A DNA stretch of 64,000 bases from Rhodobacterales bacterium 56_14_T64 (GCA_002162795.1 MAAY01000023.1:41269-105268), one strand, 5' to 3'. Shown: positions 45,696 to 55,281, counted from the stretch's first letter. The notes: generated by a model not told the origin, from the sequence alone. Program-made: numbers and translations.

Positions 45696-45840
45696 CCCAG
45701 CGGGCTCCAGCGACGGTGTTACGGGCAGTTGAGCCCCAAGATCAATTCAGAACGTAAAAAGCGTTAAAGACTTAGCTACGTCGTCGTCCTTGCCATGTGG
45801 TTAATCGCGTGACAGCCTAAGCAAAGATTTGGAGGGTATT

Positions 45841-48800
45841 ATGTTGCGTGTGGTTGTTTGGGTTTTAACTTTTATTTTCATGCAGTTATCGGCGATATCT
45901 GCGGCTTGGGCCGAGTCGCCGGTCCCACAGTTCCGGTTTGTCGCGACCAAAGACGTCGACTTCTATGGCTCTGATTTACAAGCGATTTTTGACACGGACC
46001 TGCAAAGCTGTGTGCGGGTATGCGCTAATCAAGACAATTGCGCAGGCTTTTCCTACAACTCCAGATCGAATTCCTGCTTTCCTAAGAGCGCGATAGGGGA
46101 ATCAAGCGCTTATGAGGGTGCCTTCTCAGCGGAAAAGCTCCTAACACCGACGCCGATTCGCGTCAGGGGTGATCTGCGCAGCTCTGAACTTCCCTTTTTG
46201 AAACCAGCGGATCTGACCCGCGCCCGCAAACTAGCCCGCGACATTGGGCTGCGTCATCCGGCGGGGAACCGAGATCAGGATTTGATGATACAGACCGCGC
46301 GTGCGCGTGCGCAAAACGGCAATAATCTGGCCGCAATGCGTTGGATGGGGGCTGCGGTGTCGCTGGGGGATCAACCGGATCTCTGGGCTGACTACGCGGA
46401 CTATTTGCTGCGCATAGTTGAAGGCAATACCCGCCAGCACCGTGAACGCGCGCTGTCTGCGGCCATCAATAGCTATCTGCGCAGCGAAAGCCGTGGCAGC
46501 CGGACCACGGCTTTGGTCACGGCTGCAAAAGCGTTAGAAAAATTGGGTCGTGGCCGTGAAATGTTGCCGGTGCTGCGTTTGGCCGAGGACATCCAACCAC
46601 GCCGAACCACAGCCGAACTGCTGGACAATGCTATAGCAAAATACGGCTTCCGCGTCAGTGACAGCACCATTGAAAGTGACAGTGCTGCCCCGCGTATCTG
46701 TATCGAATTTTCGGAGACATTGGCCAAATCCGGCGTGGATTATGGCGATTACCTGAAACTGCCTGACACCCGTATGGTGGCCGAGGCCGATGGTCGTCAG
46801 CTTTGTATTGATGGGGCCGAGCATGGCCAGCGTTATCGCATAACCCTGCGTCGCGGACTGCCAGCCGCAGACGGCGAGATGCTGTTGCGCGATATCGAGC
46901 TGAACCACTATGTTCGTGATCGCAGTGCTTCGGTTCGGTTCCCCGGTCGCTCATATGTATTGCCCAAATCTGATTTGGCAGCGCTGCCGATTGAAACCGT
47001 CAACCTGACTGAGGTCGAGCTGCATCTGCGTCGGGTCAGCGATCGCAACCTATTGCGCGCAGTGCAAGAGGGGATGTTTGGTCGCCCGTTGTCGCAATGG
47101 CAGGATGAATATTTCTCGGAGGACATCGCCCAAGATGTCTGGACCGGGACCGCTGACGTCCAAAGCGATCTGAACCGTGACATGACCACCCGACTGCCGC
47201 TGGCCGAGGCGATTGCAGGCCAGCCGGTGGGTATCTATGCGCTTAGTGCCCGTATTCCCGGTGCTGACCCGTATGACAATCCGGCCGCCACCCAGTGGTT
47301 TGTGCTGTCTGATCTGGGGATCAGTTCGATGTCAGGCGCAGACGGGCTGCATGTGCAGGTCAACGGTCTGTCCGATGCGTTGGCCAAATCCGGTGTCGAG
47401 ATCACTCTGGTATCGCGCGCCAATGCGGTATTGGGCACTTCGGTCACGGATGAGACAGGTTATGCCAGCTTTGCACCCGGTCTGTCGCGAGGTCGAGGCT
47501 CTGCCGCGCCGGCGATGATTCTGGCGAAGAACGGAGAGGCTGATCTTGGTTTCCTGTCGCTGACCGATCCCGGATTTGACCTGTCAGATCGTGGCGTCGA
47601 GGGGCGGCCCGCACCGGGCCCGGTCGATGTCTTTCTGGCGACAGATCGCGGCGCATATCGTGCGGGGGAGGTGATGCATATCACCGCTCTGGCGCGCGAC
47701 AGCAAGGCGCAGGCTATCGAGGGCCTGCCGCTGATCGCCATCCTGTCACGCCCTGACGGGGTGGAATACAGTCGCCACATTTCTGACGGCGGCCAGCTTG
47801 GCGGGCATGTCTTTGCTTTGCCGGTCGGTGTGTCAGCCCCTCGCGGCACCTGGCGTTTGGACATCAAAAGCGACCCCAAGGCACCTGCTTTGGCCAGTCG
47901 TCAGATTTTGGTTGAGGATTTTCTGCCCGAACGTATTGATTACACTCTGGAGCTGCCAACCGCAGGCCTGCGCCCCGGTGACAAGCCTCCGATGGATATA
48001 GCGGCACGTTATCTGTTTGGCGCGCCGGGTGGTGGCCTGAAAATCGAGGGCGAGGTTCGCCTGCGTGCTGCTGCAACGGTGGACGGCTGGCCCGGCTATC
48101 GCTTTGGTCGCTACGACGGTTCCAGCACCACCCAGACCAGCTATTTTGGCGGTGAGGAAACTGATGCCGAAGGACTGGCTACGATAACGATTGAAGTCCC
48201 AACCAATGCTGCCGAAGGCAAACCAATGACGGCCACCGTGACTACACGTATTGCCGATGGTGCCGCCCGACCGGTGGAGCGCCGCCTGACGGTGCCTGTG
48301 CGCCCAGATGGCCCGGTGATTGGGATAAAACCACTGTTTGAAGACGAGGTAGGTGAGGGCAGCGAAGCGGGCTTTGAAGTGATCGCGCTCAGCCCCGATC
48401 TGCAACCGTTGGATATGCCGGTGAAATGGACTCTGAACCGAGTTCGCACCCATTACCAATGGTATCAACTGTATGGCAATTGGAACTGGGAGCCGACCAC
48501 CCGTCGCACTCGTATTGCCACCGGCGAGGCCACCTTGTCAGATGTACCGTTGACCCTGTCGCAACCCGTAGACTGGGGCCGATATGAGCTGGTGATTGAA
48601 CGGCTGGACGGCGACGGCCACGTTTCGGCGGCGATGGATTTCTATGCTGGATGGTATGCTCCAGCAGATGCATCCGCGACGCCTGACAAGCTGGAACTCT
48701 CGCTGGATCGCGAGTCCTATCAGCCCGGCGATACCGCCAACCTGCGCATCGTGCCACGCGCGGCGGGGACTGCGCTGATCTCGGTGATGTCTAACGAGTT

Positions 48801-51285
48801 GATCGATCGCCACGCGGTTGAAGTGCCCGCAGGGGCCTCGGTCATTCCGCTGACCGTGAGTGAGGACTGGGGCAGCGGCGCTTATGTCAGCGCCATGGTG
48901 ATCAAACCGATGGACGGCGCAACGGACAAGACCCCGGCGCGGGCGCTAGGTCTGGCGCATGTCAGCATCGAACAGCCCGGTCAGCAGCTAACTGTCACCG
49001 TGGATGTGCCCGAGGTGGCTCGTCCTCGTGGGATTGAGACCGCCACGATCCGCGTTGATGGCGCCATGGCTGGCGACGAGGTCTGGCTAAGTGTCGCTGC
49101 GGTGGATCTGGGTATCCTCAATCTCACCGGGTTCGAAAGCCCAGACCCAAGCGCGTATTACTATGGCCAGCGCCGTCTGGGGATGGAGCTGCGCGATGTC
49201 TATGGCCGTCTGATCGACGGTCAGAACGGTGCGCTGGGTCAGGTTCGTTCGGGTGGTGACGCCGATACTGGCATGCGGATGCAATCGCCACCACCGACGC
49301 AGGACTTGATGTCGGTGTTTTCGGGCCCATTGCAGGTTGATGACAATGGCGAAGTTGAGTTCCCGATCGACCTGCCAGCCTTTAACGGCACAGTCCGGTT
49401 GATGGTTGTCGCCTGGTCGGGTCGCGCTGTGGGGCAGGCCGAGCAGGATATGCTGGTACGAGATCCAGTGGTGGTCACCGCTTCGGCGCCCCGGTTCCTG
49501 GCGCCTGGTGATAGCAGCCGGGTGTTGCTGGAAATTGTCCATGCGGATGGTCCGAGTGGCAAAATGGCATTGACCGCGCGGGCACTGGGCGACGGTCTGC
49601 AATTAGGCCAACTGCCTGCTTCGGTGACGCTGTCCGATCAGGGTAAGGTGACATTGGAGCTGCCGGTCACCGCCGCAGAAGTTGGCGATCCGGAAATCGA
49701 ACTGATTCTGACCACACCAAGCGGTCAAAAACTGGTGCAACAACTGCGCTTGCCAGTGCGGGCCAATGATCCTGTGGTGTCGCAGACCCGCCGGTTCTCG
49801 CTGGGCGCGGGGGATACCTTCCGCTTCAGCGCCGATGTTTTTGCCGATTTGCGAAGCGGCACCGGTCGGGCGGTTCTGTCGGCTGGCCCGCTGGCCAAGT
49901 TTGACGTGCCGGGATTGCTCAGCTCGCTGGATCAATACCCCTATGGCTGCACCGAACAGGTGACGTCCAAGGCCATGCCATTGTTGTATCTGTCTTCAGT
50001 CGCGCAGGCCTCGGGACTGGGTAATGGCCCAGCGGTCAATGCGCGGATACAGGATGCCATCGCCAAGGTTCTGACCCGACAGGCCAACAACGGGGCCTTT
50101 GGTTTGTGGCGCGCCGAAAGCGGTTATTTCTGGCTGGATGCCTATGCCAGTGATTTCCTTAGCCGGGCGCGGGCGCAGGGCTATGAGGTTCCTGATCAGG
50201 CCTTCCGCCAGGCGATGGATAACCTGCGCAATCGCGTCAACTACGCCTCTGATTTTGACAAGGGCGGCCGTGATCTAGCTTATGCGTTGTTGGTTCTGGC
50301 GCGTGAAGGCGCTGCTGCGATGGGCGACTTGCGCTACTATGCCGATGTAAAGGGTGAGGCGTTTGATACCCCGCTGGCAGCAGCCCAACTGGGCGCGGCG
50401 CTGGCGGCTTACGGCGATCAGACTCGGGCCGACCGGATGTTTTCGCGCGCCTCAAGGATGATGGGCCGTGCCAAACCCGAGGCCTCGCTATGGCGGGCCG
50501 ATTTTGGCACCCATCTGCGCGATGCCGCCGGGGTCTTGGCGTTGGCCGTCGAAGCAGGCAGTACTGCGGTTAATCGCGATGATCTGAGCAATCGCATCAC
50601 CCGCGCCAACAGGTGGCGGTCGACGCAAGAGTCCGCCTGGACCCTGATGGCCGCACAAGCCTTGATCGAAACGCCTGAGGATTCCGGCCTGCTGGTGGAT
50701 GGTCAACCGGTGACCGGTGCCTTTGTGCAGGTGCTCGAATCGGACGCCACTGGGCGGGGGACTGGACAGGGGATTGATATCACGGCGGCCTCGGGGCGTG
50801 GCACGGATATCACTCTGACCACATTGGGAGTGCCAATGGTTCCCCCCAAGGCGGGCGGCACCGGATTTACGCTGGAGCGGTTGTACTACACCTTGGATGG
50901 CGCGCCGATTGAACGCCGGAACTTTGCCATCGGTGAACGTTTTGTCACCGTGTTGCGGATCAACCCGCACGAAGATCTGGGCGCGCGACTGATGGTCAAT
51001 GACCCGCTGCCTGCAGGCATTGAAATCGACAATCCCAACCTACTGCGCTCGGGCGATCTGCGTGATCTGGACTGGCTGGACCTGGACGAGGCCGAGCACG
51101 CCGAGTTCCGCTCGGATAGGTTCCTGGCGGCGGTCAATCTGCGCGGCACCGGGCGGGTGACACTGGGCTATATCGCCCGCGCAGTGACGCCGGGCAGTTT
51201 TCACCATCCGGCGGCCTCGGTCGAGGACATGTACCGTCCCGCCTACCGCGCCCGTACTGAAACGGGTCGTGTCACAGTCCGGTGA
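45841..51285 (+). CDS. yfhM: Bacterial alpha-2-macroglobulin (YfhM-like) with N-terminal PAN/Apple domain
   Basis: 1814 residues, periplasmic after a signal peptide (cleavage after AISAAWA; not a lipobox, unlike E. coli YfhM). The start is ATG 45841 with GGAGGG upstream. An N-terminal PAN/Apple-like Cys-rich segment (VCANQDNCAGFSYNSRSNSCF) is followed by macroglobulin-like beta domains (bait region not locatable by eye), and the thioester motif CTEQ at Cys1370-Gln1373. It traps proteases that breach the outer membrane. It is coupled to pbpC by GTGA. Confidence 0.93.
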   Translation: MLRVVVWVLTFIFMQLSAISAAWAESPVPQFRFVATKDVDFYGSDLQAIFDTDLQSCVRVCANQDNCAGFSYNSRSNSCFPKSAIGESSAYEGAFSAEKLLTPTPIRVRGDLRSSELPFLKPADLTRARKLARDIGLRHPAGNRDQDLMIQTARARAQNGNNLAAMRWMGAAVSLGDQPDLWADYADYLLRIVEGNTRQHRERALSAAINSYLRSESRGSRTTALVTAAKALEKLGRGREMLPVLRLAEDIQPRRTTAELLDNAIAKYGFRVSDSTIESDSAAPRICIEFSETLAKSGVDYGDYLKLPDTRMVAEADGRQLCIDGAEHGQRYRITLRRGLPAADGEMLLRDIELNHYVRDRSASVRFPGRSYVLPKSDLAALPIETVNLTEVELHLRRVSDRNLLRAVQEGMFGRPLSQWQDEYFSEDIAQDVWTGTADVQSDLNRDMTTRLPLAEAIAGQPVGIYALSARIPGADPYDNPAATQWFVLSDLGISSMSGADGLHVQVNGLSDALAKSGVEITLVSRANAVLGTSVTDETGYASFAPGLSRGRGSAAPAMILAKNGEADLGFLSLTDPGFDLSDRGVEGRPAPGPVDVFLATDRGAYRAGEVMHITALARDSKAQAIEGLPLIAILSRPDGVEYSRHISDGGQLGGHVFALPVGVSAPRGTWRLDIKSDPKAPALASRQILVEDFLPERIDYTLELPTAGLRPGDKPPMDIAARYLFGAPGGGLKIEGEVRLRAAATVDGWPGYRFGRYDGSSTTQTSYFGGEETDAEGLATITIEVPTNAAEGKPMTATVTTRIADGAARPVERRLTVPVRPDGPVIGIKPLFEDEVGEGSEAGFEVIALSPDLQPLDMPVKWTLNRVRTHYQWYQLYGNWNWEPTTRRTRIATGEATLSDVPLTLSQPVDWGRYELVIERLDGDGHVSAAMDFYAGWYAPADASATPDKLELSLDRESYQPGDTANLRIVPRAAGTALISVMSNELIDRHAVEVPAGASVIPLTVSEDWGSGAYVSAMVIKPMDGATDKTPARALGLAHVSIEQPGQQLTVTVDVPEVARPRGIETATIRVDGAMAGDEVWLSVAAVDLGILNLTGFESPDPSAYYYGQRRLGMELRDVYGRLIDGQNGALGQVRSGGDADTGMRMQSPPPTQDLMSVFSGPLQVDDNGEVEFPIDLPAFNGTVRLMVVAWSGRAVGQAEQDMLVRDPVVVTASAPRFLAPGDSSRVLLEIVHADGPSGKMALTARALGDGLQLGQLPASVTLSDQGKVTLELPVTAAEVGDPEIELILTTPSGQKLVQQLRLPVRANDPVVSQTRRFSLGAGDTFRFSADVFADLRSGTGRAVLSAGPLAKFDVPGLLSSLDQYPYGCTEQVTSKAMPLLYLSSVAQASGLGNGPAVNARIQDAIAKVLTRQANNGAFGLWRAESGYFWLDAYASDFLSRARAQGYEVPDQAFRQAMDNLRNRVNYASDFDKGGRDLAYALLVLAREGAAAMGDLRYYADVKGEAFDTPLAAAQLGAALAAYGDQTRADRMFSRASRMMGRAKPEASLWRADFGTHLRDAAGVLALAVEAGSTAVNRDDLSNRITRANRWRSTQESAWTLMAAQALIETPEDSGLLVDGQPVTGAFVQVLESDATGRGTGQGIDITAASGRGTDITLTTLGVPMVPPKAGGTGFTLERLYYTLDGAPIERRNFAIGERFVTVLRINPHEDLGARLMVNDPLPAGIEIDNPNLLRSGDLRDLDWLDLDEAEHAEFRSDRFLAAVNLRGTGRVTLGYIARAVTPGSFHHPAASVEDMYRPAYRARTETGRVTVR

Positions 51286-53372
51286 CACGCTCGGCAAAAC
51301 AAGGTGAGTCAGCCCATCGTTCGGGCAAACGGTGGGGCCGATGGGTATTGGCTGGTGCCGTTGCCTTGGGGCTGCTCGTAGTCGTTGGTCATCAGGCCTT
51401 TGACGCTTGGGTAGAGAACACCGAACTGCCTGTGACACTGGCAGAAACCTCAACTGAAGTGCGTGACCGTAACGGTGCGTTGCTGCGCGCCTATCCAGTT
51501 GGAACAGGCATCTGGCGATTGGCAGTGCACCCCAATCAGGTGGACCCCGAATACCTAGCGATGTTAGTGCGCTACGAAGACAAGCGGTTCTGGACCCACT
51601 CCGGTGTTGACCCACGGGCCATGGCGCGCGCTGTTGGGCAAGCGCATTGGAATGGCCGCGCGGTGTCGGGTGGATCTACCTTGACCATGCAGGTGGCCCG
51701 ATTGCTCGAGGATGGCAGCACCGGACGCTGGTCGGGTAAGCTTCGTCAGGTTCGACTGGCGCTGGCGCTGGAGAGACGGCTCAGCAAGCAGCAAATCCTG
51801 ACGCTTTATCTGACCCATGCGCCTTATGGCGGTAATCTCGAAGGTATCCGCGCCGCCACATTGGCATGGTTTGGCAAAGAGCCCAGACGGCTGACCGCCG
51901 CACAATCGGCGCTCCTGGTGGCGCTGCCGCAATCCCCCGAACGCCGCCGTCCAGATCGCGCGCCGGATGCTGCCCGCAGCGCTCGCGACCGCGTGCTGTC
52001 CCGGATGTCGCGCCAGCAGGTGATCGACGCGGATGAGATGGTAATGGCGCAGGCTGAAGTGATCCCGCGGCGGATGCAGCCTTTTGCACAGCTTGCGCCA
52101 CATCTGGCCGACAGGATGCTTGCCGCTGATCCCGAAACGCAGCGATTTGATCTGACCATTGATGCCGGGGTTCAGGCTCGCATGGAGCTTTTACTCTGGG
52201 ATGCTACGAAACAGGGAGGAGAGCGGCTCTCCGCAGCGTTGATCGTGGCCGATGTCCAGACGGGTGAGGTGCTTGCCTCGGTCGGATCCCCCGGTTACCG
52301 CGACGGCAATCGCTTGGGGTTTGTTGATATGACCCAGGCACTGCGCTCACCCGGGTCCACTCTGAAACCGTTGATTTACGGGCTGGCCTTTGATCAAGGG
52401 TTGGTCCATCCGGAGACCCTAATCCATGACGGACCTGTGAATTTCAACGGCTACGCACCGCAGAATTTTGACGGTGAATTCCGCGGCGATCTGCGGGTGC
52501 GCCAAGCGCTGCAATTGTCGCTGAACATTCCGGTGGTCAAGCTGACTAACGAGCTGGGTGCGCCTCGGATTATGGCGGCGCTGCGCCGCGCCGGGGCCGC
52601 CCCCGAAGTACCCGGTGGTGTACCGGGACTGGCCATTGCACTGGGCGGCATCGGCACCACTCTGCAGGATCTGGTGCAGCTTTATGCTGGCTTAGCTGCG
52701 GGCGGGCAGGGGCCTGCCTTGCGGCTGCGTATGGATGAGCCCAGACAGCAGCATGGCCGGCTGGTCTCCGAAGTGGCCGCCTGGCAGTTGATGGATATCC
52801 TGCGCGGGTTGCCGCCTCCTCCGGGGGCACGCGCAGGTGTGTTGGCCTATAAGACCGGGACCTCATACGGGCATCGCGATGCTTGGGCGCTGGGCTGGGA
52901 TGGGGAGCATGTGATTGGCGTCTGGATGGGGCGTGCCGACGGTACACCCGTGCCGGGAGTGTTCGGCGGCAGCCTGGCAGCGCCGGTGCTGTTCGAAGCT
53001 TTTGGTCGCTTGAAGCCCGAGTTTGAACCACTCCCACCACCACCACCCGCCACACTAATTGTCAGCTCGGCGGAATTGCCACAACCGCTGCGCCGGTTCC
53101 GCCCACGCAATGCGGCATTTGAGGAACCAGCAGACGCGCCGCAATTGCTGTTCCCGCCCGATGGTGCCCGATTGGCGCTGCTGGATGCACCCTTGACGCT
53201 AAAGTTGCGCGGTGGAGCGACACCCTTCCTGGTGCTGGCAAATGGGCAACCGGTGGTGCAGGGACAACACCTACGTGAATTTGAAATCCCTAACCCGGGT
53301 CGGGGATTTTCGGCACTGGTGGTGGTTGATGGTCTGGGCCGCTCGGCTCGCGCAACAGTGCAGGTCGAGTAA
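51282..53372 (+). CDS. pbpC: Penicillin-binding protein 1C
   Basis: Bifunctional murein synthase, 696 residues. An N-terminal membrane anchor (WVLAGAVALGLLVVVGHQAFDAWV), GT51 glycosyltransferase (MLVRYEDKRFWTHSGVDPRAMARA, GGSTLTMQVARLL), a transpeptidase domain with catalytic Ser359 in SPGSTLK and KTGTS (Lys524), and a C-terminal BiPBP_C domain (DAPLTLKLRGGATPFLVLANGQ). GTG start overlaps the macroglobulin stop by four bases. The yfhM-pbpC pairing is widespread and suggests repair of the wall after protease attack. Confidence 0.95.
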   Translation: MTRSAKQGESAHRSGKRWGRWVLAGAVALGLLVVVGHQAFDAWVENTELPVTLAETSTEVRDRNGALLRAYPVGTGIWRLAVHPNQVDPEYLAMLVRYEDKRFWTHSGVDPRAMARAVGQAHWNGRAVSGGSTLTMQVARLLEDGSTGRWSGKLRQVRLALALERRLSKQQILTLYLTHAPYGGNLEGIRAATLAWFGKEPRRLTAAQSALLVALPQSPERRRPDRAPDAARSARDRVLSRMSRQQVIDADEMVMAQAEVIPRRMQPFAQLAPHLADRMLAADPETQRFDLTIDAGVQARMELLLWDATKQGGERLSAALIVADVQTGEVLASVGSPGYRDGNRLGFVDMTQALRSPGSTLKPLIYGLAFDQGLVHPETLIHDGPVNFNGYAPQNFDGEFRGDLRVRQALQLSLNIPVVKLTNELGAPRIMAALRRAGAAPEVPGGVPGLAIALGGIGTTLQDLVQLYAGLAAGGQGPALRLRMDEPRQQHGRLVSEVAAWQLMDILRGLPPPPGARAGVLAYKTGTSYGHRDAWALGWDGEHVIGVWMGRADGTPVPGVFGGSLAAPVLFEAFGRLKPEFEPLPPPPPATLIVSSAELPQPLRRFRPRNAAFEEPADAPQLLFPPDGARLALLDAPLTLKLRGGATPFLVLANGQPVVQGQHLREFEIPNPGRGFSALVVVDGLGRSARATVQVE

Positions 53373-53416
53373 ACTAAGTCTTGGTTGCGCCCAAATGCCA
53401 TGCGGACAACGGAGCA

Positions 53417-53502
53417 CTCCCGCGTCTGCAAGGTGTATCGGCTGAGCCGATCAACCTTGGCAGTCTTGGGCCAAGCGCCGCGCTATGCGCGGCGCGGTGG
53501 GA
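53417..53502. repeat. Structured repeat (family B), copy 2
   Basis: CTCCCGCGTCTGC ... GGCGCGGTGGGA matches the edges of the 29638 copy. The middle hairpin (AAGGTGTATCGGC/GCCGATCAACCTT, 53430-53458) differs in sequence but not in shape, and the third hairpin is perfect (GCGCCGCGC-TAT-GCGCGGCGC, 53475-53495). It lies after pbpC. Confidence 0.72.
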
Positions 53503-53729
53503 CGTGAACGCTGCCGCATGGGGCTCCATCGGAGCATCCATGCCATGCCCAACGGGAAGAGAGTCTCCGTCAGGAGGCCGATGACGGACAGGAGATCGCC
53601 GGAAAGTTGAGTGAAGCTCTTAGCTCTATGCAGATGATGATCGCCAATGCAGTCAATCCAATTGCATCTAAGAGATAAACCAACCACCGATGTGCTATGA
53701 TGAGCAAATAAGGTGGAGGCATCTACAGT
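53503..53729. other. Non-coding stretch after repeat B with possible degraded reading frame
   Basis: No start codon with a ribosome-binding site is seen here. One plus-strand frame stays open to TAA at 53676-53678 and ends SSMQMMIANAVNPIASKR, amphipathic in look, without a start; it may be the tail of a decayed gene. The opposite strand has a short hydrophobic frame. Neither is supported. Confidence 0.3.
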
Positions 53730-54103
53730 ATGAGACACCATCTTTCTATTGCCGTGATGGCAGCCTATTGGTTCGGTCGAGTGCAGCTTTTGCACAATCG
53801 GATTGGATCTATGTGTCGCAAGAAGGTCACCAGTATCGCGCTAGTCTGAACGCGGACGGGACGGTGATGGACTCACTCTATCCGGTGGCACGCTTTACTG
53901 GGACCGGAGCGATGACGCAGGTTATCACCGGCACCGAGACCCTGTATCTCGGACGCAATTGCGATGCCTATTCCAAGGTTTTGGGCAGTGGGACATGGGC
54001 CTGGGCCAACGGTGGATTTGTTGTCCAGTTTGAGGACCGTGAGATTCGCTTTCCAAGGCAGGAGATCGACGCCAACAACGGGTCGAATTGTAGGGATCGG
54101 TAA
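53730..54103 (+). pseudogene. Secreted small protein with a frameshifted signal peptide
   Basis: A good start with GGAGG (ATG 53730) encodes MRHHLSIAVMAAYWFG, a signal-peptide beginning, but this frame misses the mature part. The next frame continues SSAAFAQSDWIYVSQEGHQYRASL... to 54103, with a signal-cleavage pattern (AFAQ). One missing T at about 53777 would join them. It is either a recent pseudogene or a sequencing error. The mature segment of about 100 residues is not recognised and is rich in Gly and aromatic residues. Confidence 0.6.
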
Positions 54104-54141
54104 AAGACAGCTAGACCAATGTCCGCCCTTTTTAACTGAGC

Positions 54142-54378
54142 TCAGGTCTCGACGGGCTGGCGGGTCAGTTTGACCACTAAGCGCCGAACCAAAGGCGCCA
54201 CAACCAGCACCACCGCAAAGGCGATCGGCCAGCTAAAGCTCCAAGAGGCGATCCAGCTAGTGACGGTCTGCATCTCCAGGCCGAAATTTTTTATGGAAAC
54301 CACCAGAGTGACAATGCCCGACATGATGCAGGACAGGATCAGACCAAACAGGATGGGGGCAAAACGGGCTGGGATCAT
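54142..54378 (-). CDS. DUF2798-family two-helix membrane protein
   Basis: 78 residues from MIPARFAPILFGLILSCIMSGIVTLVVSIKNFG; a longer frame starts 20 codons upstream but lacks support. Two membrane helices with SWSFSWPIAFAVVLVVAPLVRRLV at the C-terminus fit the DUF2798 family. The function is unknown. A perfect 18-bp palindrome lies 56 bp upstream of the start. Confidence 0.8.
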   Translation of the reverse strand: MIPARFAPILFGLILSCIMSGIVTLVVSIKNFGLEMQTVTSWIASWSFSWPIAFAVVLVVAPLVRRLVVKLTRQPVET

Positions 54379-54434
54379 TTCAATCGTTCTCTGAAAGTGG
54401 GTTTTTAAACTTACATGGGGCAGCTGGAATGGAA

Positions 54435-54452
54435 GCACCAGTGCACTGGTGC
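54435..54452. promoter_or_regulatory. Perfect 18-bp palindrome upstream of the DUF2798 gene
   Basis: GCACCAGTGCACTGGTGC is exactly palindromic. It lies between the hyi stop and the DUF2798 start on the minus strand. A similar half-site GGTGCA occurs at 54461-54466. It looks like an operator, or a stem without a T run. Confidence 0.5.
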
Positions 54453-54471
54453 ACAGCGCCGGTGCATCCTG

Positions 54472-55224
54472 TTATGACATCCAATTCAGACTATCTTCGG
54501 TGCGTTTGGTGGTTGGCGTGTATTCGGCGCTGACCCAGCCATCGTAGTCACTGTTGTCGAACGCCGCAAACAGCGCGTCGAAATCCATCGGTCCGGTCCC
54601 AGGTTCGCTACGTGCGGGCGCTGCTCCGATTTGGACGTGTGAGGTATGAGCGGAAAATGTGTCCCAGACCTGCGCGGCATCGCCGTGGATCATTTGAGCG
54701 TGATAGGCATCAAATTGCAGCCCGACATTGGGGCGTTTCACGGCCTCCAGTACCTCAACCGCCAAATTGTAATCATCCAGAAAATACCCAGGCTGATCAC
54801 CACTGTTGAGTGGCTCGATGGTGAACTTCTGCTGCGGTGCCCGGTCCGCCGCCCATTGCAGGTTGCGAATAAAGGTTTCTTTCGCCGCCGCCCCTTTTTC
54901 ATAGCCAGCCATCACGTGGATCATCTTAGGCTTCAGCATTTCGGCGTAGCGCAGCACCCGGCGGATATCGCGCTGAAACCGATCCTCACCGCCGGGAATG
55001 GCAGCAAAGCCTGGTTCACCGCCAGTATAATTCGGCGGCGGAGCGTTGATCAGCAACAGTTCCAGACCATTGCTCATCAGGGCGCGTTGGGTCTCTTTGG
55101 CGGCTGTTTCATAAGGATACAGGATTTCCACCGCCTCGAACCCGGCGGCGGCGGCGGCCTGGAACCGGTCGAGATAGGGCAATTCGGAAAACAGCAGCGA
55201 TATATTAGCCGCAAATTTTGGCAT
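54472..55224 (-). CDS. hyi: Hydroxypyruvate isomerase (TIM-barrel, AP-endonuclease-like fold)
   Basis: 250 residues of the Hyi/OtnI sugar-isomerase family, interconverting hydroxypyruvate and tartronate semialdehyde in glyoxylate or allantoin metabolism. MPKFAANISLLFSELPYLDRFQAAAAAGFEAVEI is the family start; metal ligands lie in TIEPLNSGDQPGYFLDDYN and QFDAYHAQMIHGD, and the C-terminal GWVSAEYTP carries the last Glu. No glyoxylate carboligase or tartronate reductase is adjacent. GGGAAGG precedes the ATG. Confidence 0.88.
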   Translation of the reverse strand: MPKFAANISLLFSELPYLDRFQAAAAAGFEAVEILYPYETAAKETQRALMSNGLELLLINAPPPNYTGGEPGFAAIPGGEDRFQRDIRRVLRYAEMLKPKMIHVMAGYEKGAAAKETFIRNLQWAADRAPQQKFTIEPLNSGDQPGYFLDDYNLAVEVLEAVKRPNVGLQFDAYHAQMIHGDAAQVWDTFSAHTSHVQIGAAPARSEPGTGPMDFDALFAAFDNSDYDGWVSAEYTPTTKRTEDSLNWMS

Positions 55225-55281
55225 CAGGAACCTTCCCAGGTTGAAAACGGTCTATCCCATAGACGGTAGCGGGGATGGTCA

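Noticed and set aside
51270..51292. Second TGTCACA as ECF41 promoter
   Set aside because: No CGTC at 16 bases, and it lies inside the end of the macroglobulin gene.
53451..53795. 114-codon minus-strand frame
   Set aside because: It crosses repeat B and the start of another gene, with no ribosome-binding site or likeness.
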